64,000 nt of DNA from an uncultured Lachnospiraceae bacterium (GTDB taxonomy: Bacteria > Bacillota_A > Clostridia > Lachnospirales > Lachnospiraceae). Location of the stretch: the NCBI GenBank assembly GCA_910585855.1, contig CAJUGZ010000001.1, positions 1 through 64,000 of the forward strand, written 5' to 3'. Position numbers and translations under genes: made by a program. Positions 32,828 through 39,999 of the stretch are shown piece by piece; position 1 is the stretch's first letter; the number at the start of each line of letters is the position of its first letter. The notes under the pieces are model-generated. The model was not told the DNA's origin. It made no database searches and worked only from the letters and a program-made list of their open reading frames with translations.

Positions 32828-33430
32828 ATGAAACGTATATCATTTTTTCTTCTAGCATTATTTGCAATTCTTTCTCTATCATCTTGTGGTAGTGGTATTT
32901 CACAAGCTGACTACGACAACCTTTTAAATGAAAATAGTGCATTACAATCAGAGAAAGAATCCTTATTGTCTGAAAATGAGTCTTTGGTATCCGAAAATGA
33001 ATCTCTATCAGACGAGAAAAAATCATTACTAGAAGAGCAGGCAGAACAATATCTGGATCGGGTAGACGATACTTTTATAAAAACTTGGGCCATTCGTTCT
33101 TTTGGTGCTGATAGTCTTTGTTTCAATAATGAAGATTCTTATCTTCAGTGCCTTGCCGGAAAAACCTATGATATTTCTGAAGAAGGAATCTCAGAATTAC
33201 GGGCTGATTTCTTAGAATCCATTAAAACGCTTTACACTATGTATGGCTTAACCTCTGATGGAGTTCCATACAAGACAATATCTATTAAATTTTTTGATCC
33301 ATCTAACATTTATATTCTTGATATAACCTTAAAACAAAAAGAAGATACTTCTTATTCTGTAGGTGATATAATATGTAATCCTACTTATGCAGAAATAATT
33401 GCTTCTGCTTTAACATCTACTCAAGAATAA
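32828..33430 (+). CDS. Prophage lipoprotein with coiled coil (copy 1)
   Basis: The signal peptide MKRISFFLLALFAILSLSSC ends in a lipobox (LSSC), so the mature protein is anchored by Cys20. A heptad coiled coil follows (SALQSEKESLLSENESLVSENESLSDEKKSLLEEQ), then a ~130-residue folded domain. The stem beginning GxISQADYDNLLNENSALQSE is paralogous to the lipoprotein at 38200-38934. Its own promoter region and a terminator (33448-33471) make it an independent unit opposite to the early operon, as expected for a gene expressed in the lysogen. A surface role such as superinfection exclusion is inference. Confidence 0.82.
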   Translation: MKRISFFLLALFAILSLSSCGSGISQADYDNLLNENSALQSEKESLLSENESLVSENESLSDEKKSLLEEQAEQYLDRVDDTFIKTWAIRSFGADSLCFNNEDSYLQCLAGKTYDISEEGISELRADFLESIKTLYTMYGLTSDGVPYKTISIKFFDPSNIYILDITLKQKEDTSYSVGDIICNPTYAEIIASALTSTQE

Positions 33431-33447
33431 TTTACTCGTTACACTAT

Positions 33448-33472
33448 GCTCGTCATCCGGCGGGCTTTTTTG
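33448..33472 (+). terminator. Rho-independent terminator
   Basis: GCTCGTC (33448-33454) pairs with GGCGGGC (33459-33465) using two G-T wobbles, then T6. The wobbles only pair on the plus strand. It ends the lipoprotein transcript. Confidence 0.75.
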
Positions 33473-33594
33473 AATCTTCCTCACTTATTATCCTATATAG
33501 CTTCTTTTTATTTCAATTCCACTTGTTTTCATAGTTCTCTTATCTTATAATTTACTTATAAATCACTGAATATATAATTTGGAGGATAAATCTT

Positions 33595-34350
33595 ATGACT
33601 TTATATTCTAACATCGCAAATATTTCATTTCCTAGTAACCCAAATATTCATTACTACGAATACCAATCAATACCATATCCAACTTATTTAAACGATGTTG
33701 TTGCTGTTTTAGATTCTGTAAAAAAACTATTTTCACTTTATTTTAATACTGTTGATGATAAACCATTGTCCATTATCAATCAAAAACCTAATATAGATGC
33801 CCCACAAATAGTCTACGAAATCAATACTATTTATTTAAATGTCAGCGGGCGTTATTGGTGTCAATATATTTATCAATTTTCTCATGAATTTTGCCATTGT
33901 ATGAATTGGGGACATGTTGTACAACCCATGCGTTGGTTTGAAGAATCCCTTTGCGAATTAGCTTCTCATTTTTTCTTACTAAAATCTTATGAAAAATGGA
34001 AAGTCGATCCACCATATCCAAATTGGAAAGATTATGCTGAAAATATATTAAATTATGAAATTTCAAGTAAAACAGATGTTTCCAATTTCAATATAATTGA
34101 ATTATTTGACTCTAAATCAGCTATCTTACAATCTTTAGAAAAAGACGAGTACCAAAGATCACTCAACAAATATCTTGCATTAGAACTCCTTCCTTATTTT
34201 AAAGATTCTCCAACCCTATGGCATATCGTTCCAAAACTCACCTCTCTTCCGAATGGTAATTCTTTCGAAGAAAATCTTCTTCTATTAGATAAATTATCTA
34301 ATCAACCTATCTTTGAAATAATAAAAAATATTAGCAATTCCAAAAAATAA
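33595..34350 (+). CDS. Putative zinc metallopeptidase (HEFCH motif)
   Basis: This 251-residue cytoplasmic protein has no signal peptide. QFSHEFCHCMNW at ~95-106 contains HExxH (HEFCH, 97-101). About 15 residues later, RWFEESLCELASHFFL supplies candidate third-ligand glutamates (E116/E117), the gluzincin arrangement. The rest shows no family I can name. AGGAGG-like GGAGGATAA precedes the ATG, and a GCCCACC/GGTGGGC terminator follows. It stands alone on the plus strand next to the lipoprotein gene, as a lysogen-expressed accessory gene. A defence or toxin role is possible but unproven. Confidence 0.7.
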   Translation: MTLYSNIANISFPSNPNIHYYEYQSIPYPTYLNDVVAVLDSVKKLFSLYFNTVDDKPLSIINQKPNIDAPQIVYEINTIYLNVSGRYWCQYIYQFSHEFCHCMNWGHVVQPMRWFEESLCELASHFFLLKSYEKWKVDPPYPNWKDYAENILNYEISSKTDVSNFNIIELFDSKSAILQSLEKDEYQRSLNKYLALELLPYFKDSPTLWHIVPKLTSLPNGNSFEENLLLLDKLSNQPIFEIIKNISNSKK

Positions 34351-34396
34351 CTTTATTACATTATTTTAAAGTTCTTCACTATTCCTTTTATACTAT

Positions 34397-34427
34397 GCCC
34401 ACCATCTGGTGGGCTTCTTTCTTTTTT
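34397..34427 (+). terminator. Rho-independent terminator
   Basis: GCCCACC (34397-34403) pairs with GGTGGGC (34408-34414) over an ATCT loop and is followed by a T-rich tract. It ends the metallopeptidase transcript. Confidence 0.85.
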
Positions 34428-34464
34428 CATTTATCACTTCTCCTATCTTATAAAAGAAGAAACA

Positions 34465-35061
34465 CTATAAGCAAAACCATTGTGTTTTATTAAAAATAAA
34501 CCCCTTGCTCTCATTCAATGTAAATGCTCCATCCGGTATCTCGTACCCGATAATTTCACTACATTCCTCTATATCATTCACTGTACAGGAATGAACCATT
34601 TTATTTTTTACAATATAAATTTCCGATGGAACATTCTGAAATCCGCTTTTTCTTACTCGAATCATGGTATCTTCCAAAACTTCTAATACCACACAATCCC
34701 AAGTTCCAATCCGTCCGGCGTCCCCATCCGCTCCGTTCCCTTTTGCCAGCACTTTAATTTTATCCTTATCCTGCTCCATTCCCTGAATAAATCCATCCCC
34801 TCTACGGGTATACCCGCCCTCTGAAGATAGAATCATATAATAGCGTTCTTCTTCCTTTCGGATGATTCTCGGTCTTCCCGCTTTGGTTTGACCGATTGAT
34901 AATTCTTTATGTAACCCTTCTGTAATATCTTCCATCTCCGGCGCACATGGAAGATAAATCATTTTCCTTCCCCTTCCAATTTCACCAATTTCAAATTGAT
35001 GTAATATTCCCCATTCTTTTTCTATTTCACGCTTTTTTAAATCAATGTTTGTATACAACAT
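34465..35061 (-). CDS. Hypothetical phage early protein (198 aa)
   Basis: ATG at 35061 follows AAGGAG. The protein starts MLYTNIDLKKREIEKEWGILHQFEIGEIGRGRKMIYLPC. The middle has SIGQTKAGRPRIIRKEEERYYMILSSEGGYTRRGDGFIQ and KGNGADGDAGRIGTWDCVVLEVLEDTMIRVRKSGF. I recognise no catalytic motif. It resembles uncharacterised proteins encoded in early regions of clostridial phages. It is the leftmost gene of the early group that also holds the C5 methyltransferase. Confidence 0.7.
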   Translation of the reverse strand: MLYTNIDLKKREIEKEWGILHQFEIGEIGRGRKMIYLPCAPEMEDITEGLHKELSIGQTKAGRPRIIRKEEERYYMILSSEGGYTRRGDGFIQGMEQDKDKIKVLAKGNGADGDAGRIGTWDCVVLEVLEDTMIRVRKSGFQNVPSEIYIVKNKMVHSCTVNDIEECSEIIGYEIPDGAFTLNESKGFIFNKTQWFCL

Positions 35062-35077
35062 ACTTTTTTCTCCTTAC

Positions 35078-35157
35078 TTGTGTTTTTCTCCTTCCAGTTT
35101 TAAAATGTATTTACAGGCTGCTGCAACAGCCAAGTATATTAAGAAAGGAGAAAAATA
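35078..35157 (+). promoter_or_regulatory. Promoter-hairpin leader, copy 1
   Basis: TTGTGT (35078-35083) and TAAAAT (35101-35106) are 17 nt apart. About 7 nt later ACAGGCTGCTGCAACAGCC begins, giving a 5'-terminal hairpin GGCTG/CAGCC at 35116-35131. The AAGTAYAT-AGAAAGGA ribosome site follows. The segment from ACAGG to the ribosome site is nearly identical to 36770-36812. Confidence 0.75.
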
Positions 35158-35161
35158 TATA

Positions 35162-35350
35162 ATGTTTTCTAATAAAGAAATAAACACTTTTATTGGCATG
35201 TTTTATGCTGCGTCACACTCATCATCTGCAAACCCAGTGCAATACCATGAAGAATTTATCAATGCATTAAATACTTATTTTACATGTTATCCAAATGATG
35301 ATGAAAATGAAGATATTTACACATCTGGCGACTTTCCATTCAAAGAATAA
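35162..35350 (+). CDS. Small acidic prophage protein (62 aa)
   Basis: MFSNKEINTFIGMFYAASHSSSANPVQYHEEFINALNTYFTCYPNDDENEDIYTSGDFPFKE is expressed from its own leader, opposite to the surrounding early operon. It is acidic, has no membrane segment and no known family. Its 3' end overlaps the convergent gene at 35317-35541 by 34 bp. The independent promoter and small size are typical of phage accessory genes such as host-takeover or anti-defence factors, but no such activity can be read from the sequence. Confidence 0.6.
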   Translation: MFSNKEINTFIGMFYAASHSSSANPVQYHEEFINALNTYFTCYPNDDENEDIYTSGDFPFKE

Positions 35351-35541
35351 TGGTCCAAAACTTCCTTCAAGGTTTCCTTGAGGGAAGTTTTACTTACTTT
35401 CTCAAGTAATATAGATCGACCTGTTCTTATTTTTCCGTCTACTATTTGTATAATTTCCATCGCCTCTTTACATGTAACTTCTTTTTCTGCTAAATCAAAA
35501 ATAATCTTATCAGCAATCTCTATCTGTGCCTTTCGCTCCAC
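35317..35541 (-). CDS. Small hypothetical early protein (74 aa)
   Basis: GTG at 35541, with GAGGAG upstream, gives MERKAQIEIADKIIFDLAEKEVTCKEAMEIIQIVDGKIRTGRSILLEKVSKTSLKETLKEVLDHYSLNGKSPDV. It is helical and soluble. It lies 13 nt after the C5 methyltransferase gene in the leftward operon. Function unknown. Confidence 0.6.
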   Translation of the reverse strand: MERKAQIEIADKIIFDLAEKEVTCKEAMEIIQIVDGKIRTGRSILLEKVSKTSLKETLKEVLDHYSLNGKSPDV

Positions 35542-35554
35542 CTTTTCATCTCCT

Positions 35555-36712
35555 CTACCTTTTTAATATCCCTTCTAATACATATAAAGCACATGGCAGT
35601 GCAATCCCATTCCCCCACATTTTATATAGTCCTGTGTCAGATACTGGATTTTTTAACCATCTTTTAACCGCTTTTTCGTCCTTTGGATGCTTAATTCCTT
35701 TTTCCCTGCCAATAATATTCCACCAATTTTCCCATATGTTTTTCCAAAATTGTACTTCCTCTTCATCCGGCTCTGCTAAAGAAAGTCCTTCTGTCCAATT
35801 ATCTGGAAATCCCTGCAACCTACCACATTCTAGCGGTGTAAGCCTTCGTACCAAATATTCTTCTGATTCAACTTCATACGCTACACCATGCCGATCTCTT
35901 GCCGTTAAAGTAAAAGACACATCTTGCCGGATTCCGCTTCCGTTTGGACCATTCGTATCTGCTCTACCAATCATATTACCTTGGATTGCATACACAGACT
36001 CCTTAATGCAGTTTGAAGTTTCTCCGGCAACTTTCTCCCCCGCCTCTTGGCTCTTAACAGTATTCCTGCACAAGCCTTCCCGCTTAAATAATATTTCTGC
36101 GGCGGATTCTCCATCAAAATCTGCGACAAGGTAGATTCTTTTCCTTTGCTGGGGAACTCCCCAGTATTGAGCATCCAAGACTCTCCATGCCACGCTGTAG
36201 CCATTTCCCAAAATAGCTCCTGCTGCCTTCCACTTTCCTTTTGAAGGTTGAGGAATAAAAACTCCTTCTTCTGCAATTCTTGCAATTTCTTCCAATACAC
36301 ACCGGAAGTCCTCTCCTCTATTGCTAGAGAAAGCTCCGGGGACATTCTCCCAGACCATATATCTTGGTTTTCCATGTGCTTTCCTCATTTCTTTTACTAC
36401 CCGGATATATTCCAAGAATAATACCGATTGCTTTCCATTCAATCCCGTTCTATCCCCTGCCATACTCATATTTTGGCAAGGAGAACCTCCTGTCACAATA
36501 TCCACCGGAGCAATAGACGCTCCGTCTATTTTTCTAATATCTCCCAGCTGCTTTGCATCTGGGAAATGAACCTGAGTTACTCGTATAGGCAGCGGCTCTA
36601 TTTCGGATTCCCATAAAGTAACAATTCCCAACATCTGCCCTGCTAATTCAAAACCTCCAATCCCTGAAAAGAACGATCCCATTGTAAATATCTTTTTTTC
36701 ATCCTGCTCCAT
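35555..36712 (-). CDS. DNA (cytosine-5) methyltransferase
   Basis: The 385-residue protein carries the C5 motifs in order: FFSGIGGFELA (I, ~14), GGSPCQNMS with the catalytic Cys (IV, ~75), WENVPGA (VI, ~115), and PQQRKRIYLVADF (VIII, ~190). After the variable target region come RRLTPLECGRLQGFPDNW (IX) and KMWGNGIALPCALYVLEGI (X). No cognate endonuclease is visible nearby, so it is an orphan enzyme. It most likely modifies phage DNA against host restriction. It belongs to the leftward early operon. Confidence 0.93.
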   Translation of the reverse strand: MEQDEKKIFTMGSFFSGIGGFELAGQMLGIVTLWESEIEPLPIRVTQVHFPDAKQLGDIRKIDGASIAPVDIVTGGSPCQNMSMAGDRTGLNGKQSVLFLEYIRVVKEMRKAHGKPRYMVWENVPGAFSSNRGEDFRCVLEEIARIAEEGVFIPQPSKGKWKAAGAILGNGYSVAWRVLDAQYWGVPQQRKRIYLVADFDGESAAEILFKREGLCRNTVKSQEAGEKVAGETSNCIKESVYAIQGNMIGRADTNGPNGSGIRQDVSFTLTARDRHGVAYEVESEEYLVRRLTPLECGRLQGFPDNWTEGLSLAEPDEEEVQFWKNIWENWWNIIGREKGIKHPKDEKAVKRWLKNPVSDTGLYKMWGNGIALPCALYVLEGILKR

Positions 36713-36734
36713 CCACTCAATCTTCCTTTTTTAA

Positions 36735-36812
36735 TTGATTTTTACTATCAATCCCCTTATACTGTAGATACAGGCTGCTGCAACAGCCAAGTACATAAGA
36801 AAGGAAGAAAAA
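36735..36812 (+). promoter_or_regulatory. Promoter-hairpin leader, copy 2
   Basis: TTGATT (36735-36740) and TATACT (36758-36763) are 17 nt apart. The same ACAGG...GGCTGCTGCAACAGCC hairpin (36773-36788) and AAGTA-AT-AGAAAGGA segment as in copy 1 follow. The promoter elements themselves differ between copies while the transcribed leader is conserved. Confidence 0.75.
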
Positions 36813-36817
36813 TAGCT

Positions 36818-37039
36818 TTGTTTTATGATGATTTCTGTAAAACATACAATCAAAAAATAGTATTTCAGGCTTTGCTTAAACTTTCAAAAAACGGTGGATA
36901 TATTGCTATACAAGAATTAAATTATCTTAATCTACCACAAAAAGAGTTAGAGGAAATTCTTTTTTATTTCGAAGAAAAAGGACTATTTAAAGAGGTTGTG
37001 CATCTCGAAAAAAATCAGATTGCATTTTTCCGGCTTTAA
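36818..37039 (+). CDS. Small prophage protein (73 aa), winged-helix-like
   Basis: TTG at 36818 after AAGGAAG gives MFYDDFCKTYNQKIVFQALLKLSKNGGYIAIQELNYLNLPQKELEEILFYFEEKGLFKEVVHLEKNQIAFFRL. The pattern of helices ending in VVHLEKNQIAFFRL is compatible with a small winged-helix fold. It has its own promoter-hairpin leader shared with the gene at 35162. Its 3' end overlaps the convergent gene at 36987 by 53 bp. Function unknown. Confidence 0.6.
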   Translation: MFYDDFCKTYNQKIVFQALLKLSKNGGYIAIQELNYLNLPQKELEEILFYFEEKGLFKEVVHLEKNQIAFFRL

Positions 37040-37253
37040 TAACCTGCTCTACATAATCTTTATTTTTCTGATACTGCTCTTTCAATTCTTCTAATGATGT
37101 TGTTCTTACATAATTTTCTGAAAGATTGAAAGAGCCGTTGTATTCCGGGAATGTATAAATAAATTTTATTGGTTCAGGAAATTCTGCTGCCCCTATACTT
37201 CGTAACCATTCTTTTTTTGCTTCCATACCTTCAACATTTACTTCTTTTTTCAT
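36987..37253 (-). CDS. Small hypothetical early protein (88 aa)
   Basis: MKKEVNVEGMEAKKEWLRSIGAAEFPEPIKFIYTFPEYNGSFNLSENYVRTTSLEELKEQYQKNKDYVEQVIKAGKMQSDFFRDAQPL starts with ATG at 37253 and AGGAGAAAA upstream. It is soluble with no recognised family. It is the second gene of the operon running left from the divergent promoter at 37491-37519. Confidence 0.62.
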   Translation of the reverse strand: MKKEVNVEGMEAKKEWLRSIGAAEFPEPIKFIYTFPEYNGSFNLSENYVRTTSLEELKEQYQKNKDYVEQVIKAGKMQSDFFRDAQPL

Positions 37254-37283
37254 TTTTCTCCTAATTTACTATGTAAATACAAC

Positions 37284-37454
37284 CTATCCTGCTGCCTTAT
37301 CTGATAAATTTTTATCCTGTAACTGCAAGCCAATCACAATCCCTTCTGTTAATATTTTTTGCCTATCGGTTAATTTAGACGCAAAAATTGTGATTGTGCG
37401 AATAAATTCTCTATCCTCTTTTTGAATATTCATAATATTTTCCTCTCTATTCAT
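37284..37454 (-). CDS. First gene of the leftward early operon (56 aa)
   Basis: ATG at 37454 with AAAGGGAG upstream gives MNREENIMNIQKEDREFIRTITIFASKLTDRQKILTEGIVIGLQLQDKNLSDKAAG; a second ATG at 37433 also has a ribosome site. A consensus promoter (TTGACA-17-TATTAT, minus strand) lies just upstream. As the first gene behind a promoter divergent from the repressor, it holds the place of cro or an early regulator. It has no evident helix-turn-helix, however. Confidence 0.6.
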   Translation of the reverse strand: MNREENIMNIQKEDREFIRTITIFASKLTDRQKILTEGIVIGLQLQDKNLSDKAAG

Positions 37455-37490
37455 ATAATTTCACTCCCTTTCTTTTGTGTTTATATGACT

Positions 37491-37567
37491 ATAATAAGTT
37501 TCATTCGCACACTTGTCAATATCTTTTTTTGTTTTTTGTTGACAAACGCACATTCAAGACTTATCAT
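37491..37567. promoter_or_regulatory. Divergent consensus promoters, immunity region
   Basis: On the minus strand TTGACA (37514-37519) and TATTAT (37491-37496) are 17 nt apart. On the plus strand TTGACA (37539-37544) and TATCAT (37562-37567) are also 17 nt apart. The two -35 boxes are 19 bp apart and lie inside similar GCACAC-TTGTCAA / TTGACAAACGCAC segments in opposite orientation, a likely operator pair. Confidence 0.82.
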
Positions 37568-37592
37568 AAATTTTAGAAAGGAGGGAATTGTC

Positions 37593-38141
37593 ACGAATAC
37601 ACGCTTAAAAATATTAAGAAAAACATTAAATCTCACACAACAAGAATTTGCAGACCGCTTAGGAATCAAACGGAATACTATTGCTAATTATGAAACTGGA
37701 CGGAATGAACCTATTGACTCCGTTTTTTCTCTTATTTGTCGGGAATTTAACGTAAACGAAGAATGGTTAAAAAATGGGATAGAGCCTATGTTCTTAAAAA
37801 CACCATCTTCCACAATGGAACAGCTAAGAAAAGAATTTCATTTAGACGACTTTTCTTATCATCTGATTTATGAATACTTGAAACTTGACGACAAAAAAAG
37901 ACGTTTGTTCCGAGAATTTTTTTATAATATCTTAGATGGAATAAACTACCAAGAATTATCAGATCCTTCTAAATCAGAAGAAACAGTTGCTTCAGAAGAA
38001 GCAATTACTATAGAAGAAGCAGAAGAAGCATATAAAAAAAGTCGCTTATTAGCTGTGAAAAAAATGGACTTGTCTGCTTCGAATACCTCCGCAGACACCA
38101 CCACATTAAAAAAAGATTCTAAGAAAGTATCTAATCAATAA
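37593..38141 (+). CDS. XRE-type prophage repressor with apparent ACG start
   Basis: The protein (about 182 residues) begins NTRLKILRKTLNLTQQEFADRLGIKRNTIANYETGRNEPIDSVFSLICREFNVNEEWLKNGIEPMF, an XRE domain. A C-terminal region follows (FSYHLIYEYLKLDDKKRRLFREFF and acidic EEAITIEEAEEAYKK). No ATG, GTG or TTG lies in frame between the promoter and the domain. ACG at 37593 occupies the expected place, seven bases after AAAGGAGGG. Longer in-frame starts would precede the promoter. It is the best candidate for the lysogeny repressor of the prophage. Confidence 0.75.
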   Translation, partial: TNTRLKILRKTLNLTQQEFADRLGIKRNTIANYETGRNEPIDSVFSLICREFNVNEEWLKNGIEPMFLKTPSSTMEQLRKEFHLDDFSYHLIYEYLKLDDKKRRLFREFFYNILDGINYQELSDPSKSEETVASEEAITIEEAEEAYKKSRLLAVKKMDLSASNTSADTTTLKKDSKKVSNQ

Positions 38142-38199
38142 AAACCCGGTATCAATCTAATTGCTATCGGGTCTTATCAAACAGCAGGAGATAAAAACT

Positions 38200-38934
38200 A
38201 TGAAAAAACATTTTCCCAAAATATTTCTGACAAGTTTATTAATTTTGCAAGGCTGCAGCAATGTGTCACAAAGTGATTATGACGCTCTTGCAAGTGTAAA
38301 TGAATCATTACAAGCAGAATATAATACTATTTTAAATGAAAAAGATTCTTTGCAAACGGCGTATGATAAATTGCAATCTGAATATAATTCTGCTAAAAAA
38401 AATAATGATTCTTTGCAAGCAGAGTACAACAATTTGAAAAAATCAAATGAAAAACTGCAGTCTGAATATGACAAACTCAAGGAGGAAAACATGCCTGAAA
38501 CCACTAGTATTTCAGAAACTACTACCACGGAAAAAACCACTACAGAAAAAAGTACATCTACTGATTTATTTGAAACCGTTTATTTTCCTTATGCTAGTAG
38601 AAAAAAACCATTTTCATTTGATAGCGTTAAAACATTTGCAGAATCTACATCTTATGATTTAGAAATTACTGAACCAACATCCGATATTTCCGGCAAAATT
38701 AAACTTACTGATGAAAATGATAATTACGTCTATTTTTCTTTTAATCTAGTAAATAATATTGAAACCATCATGACTGTTAGCTATTATGATTCTTCTAAAA
38801 ATACAGAAGTTTCTTTAAATAACTATTCCAGTGATGGTTCTTCTCAATATGACAAATTTAAAATTCACGTTATAGGGGGGCAATCAAAAGATGTAAAAAA
38901 TTCAAAAGAACAACGTGAATTTTTGTTTCAATAA
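38200..38934 (+). CDS. Prophage lipoprotein with coiled coil (copy 2)
   Basis: I choose ATG at 38200 (GGAGATAAAAACT upstream). The signal peptide MKKHFPKIFLTSLLILQGC ends in lipobox LQGC. A coiled coil of about 80 residues follows (repeated SLQAEYN, KLQSEYD), then a Thr-rich linker (TTTTEKTTTEKSTSTD) and a ~100-residue domain. The SNVSQSDYDALASVNESLQ stem is paralogous to that of the lipoprotein at 32828-33430. A six-G run lies near the 3' end (38875-38880). It lies downstream of the repressor in the same direction and is probably expressed in the lysogen. Confidence 0.82.
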   Translation: MKKHFPKIFLTSLLILQGCSNVSQSDYDALASVNESLQAEYNTILNEKDSLQTAYDKLQSEYNSAKKNNDSLQAEYNNLKKSNEKLQSEYDKLKEENMPETTSISETTTTEKTTTEKSTSTDLFETVYFPYASRKKPFSFDSVKTFAESTSYDLEITEPTSDISGKIKLTDENDNYVYFSFNLVNNIETIMTVSYYDSSKNTEVSLNNYSSDGSSQYDKFKIHVIGGQSKDVKNSKEQREFLFQ

Positions 38935-38962
38935 AAAATAATAAATACTCTAGGAGGACTCT

Positions 38963-39814
38963 ATGTCGGATTTTTTAATGAAGCCAAAGGTGGACTTCGC
39001 TTTTAAAGAAATTATGACAGATGAAATTAGCCGTATCGGATTTTTATCTGCTACCTTAAAACTTGATCCAAAAAGCATTAAAAAAACACACCTTTTAAAT
39101 ACCAATCTTCGAAAGATGCATGAAGAAGAAAAACAAGGAATCCTTGATGTCCGAATTTTAATGAATGATAATACTGAAATTGACATTGAAATTCAACTCG
39201 CAGAATTAAAAGTATGGGCGGATCGCTCTTTATTCTATTTGTCTAAAATGTATACTGAGCAAATCCTTGAAGGACAAAAATATGACGTCTTTAAAAAATG
39301 CGTCAGTATTAGTATCTTAAATTTTACTCTTTTTAAAAACGAACCAGAATTTTATTCCTGCTTCCGTATTTTAGAAGAAAAACGGCATATTCTCTACACC
39401 GATAAAATGGAATTTCATGTCATAGAACTTCCAAAACTTCCAGAAGAATTAAAAGGGGAAAATCTAGAACTTTTATTATGGGCAAAATTTATCAATGCAG
39501 AAAGAAAGGAGGAATTTGATATGCTGGCTACAAAAAGTCCTTATATCGATCATGCTTACCAGCAACTGCAAAATATTAGCCAAGACAAAGAAAAACGGCT
39601 GGAATATGAAGCAAGAGAAAAAGCAATCCGAGATTATAACCAAGGGATATTTGAAGCCAAACAAAGCGGCTTTGAAGAAGGAGAAAAGCATAGTAGAGAA
39701 CGAATTAATAAATTAAATACTCTTTTAATTCAGGACAAACGTCATGACGACTTAGCACGTTCTGCCTGTGATGAAAACTTTCAGCGGCAGTTAATGGAAG
39801 AATATAAAATATAA
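38963..39814 (+). CDS. Rpn-family PD-(D/E)XK nuclease
   Basis: MSDFLMKPKVDFAFKEIMTDEISRIGFLSATLKLDP and DVRILMNDNTEIDIEIQLAELKVWADRSLFYLSKMY are typical of the Rpn / putative-transposase nuclease family. The PD-(D/E)XK core is Asp in LDVRI and Glu-Ile-Gln in DIEIQL. The C-terminal ~100 residues are helical (EKRLEYEAREKAIRDYNQGIFEAKQSGFEEGEKHSRERI). Rpn proteins are nucleases linked to recombination and, in recent work, to phage defence. It lies between the lipoprotein and the recombinase and ends at a strong terminator. Confidence 0.85.
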   Translation: MSDFLMKPKVDFAFKEIMTDEISRIGFLSATLKLDPKSIKKTHLLNTNLRKMHEEEKQGILDVRILMNDNTEIDIEIQLAELKVWADRSLFYLSKMYTEQILEGQKYDVFKKCVSISILNFTLFKNEPEFYSCFRILEEKRHILYTDKMEFHVIELPKLPEELKGENLELLLWAKFINAERKEEFDMLATKSPYIDHAYQQLQNISQDKEKRLEYEAREKAIRDYNQGIFEAKQSGFEEGEKHSRERINKLNTLLIQDKRHDDLARSACDENFQRQLMEEYKI

Positions 39815-39830
39815 AATAATTTTCCGGTAA

Positions 39831-39866
39831 AAAAGATACCCAGCATTATGATACTGGGTATCCTTT
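39831..39866. terminator. Rho-independent terminator
   Basis: GATACCCAG (39835-39843) pairs with CTGGGTATC (39854-39862), with T-rich sequence on both sides. It ends the repressor-lipoprotein-nuclease transcript. Confidence 0.87.
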
Positions 39867-39999
39867 TGCAGAACTTTTTTACAGGAAATTCACTATTTGC
39901 ATTATAAATATACTATTTTTTATACTTTTTTGCAAGAAATTTTTTATTAATGTAAGTAAATATATATATATTATTTTTAAATAAAGGAGGATATAAAAA

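Noticed and set aside
37422..37592. In-frame N-terminal extension of the prophage repressor rich in hydrophobic residues
   Set aside because: It would start before the TTGACA-TATCAT promoter and overlap the divergent gene, so it is not transcribed with the repressor.
38875..38880. Six-G run in the second lipoprotein gene as a phase-variation tract
   Set aside because: Six residues is short, and it is only about 18 codons before the stop, so a shift would have little effect.
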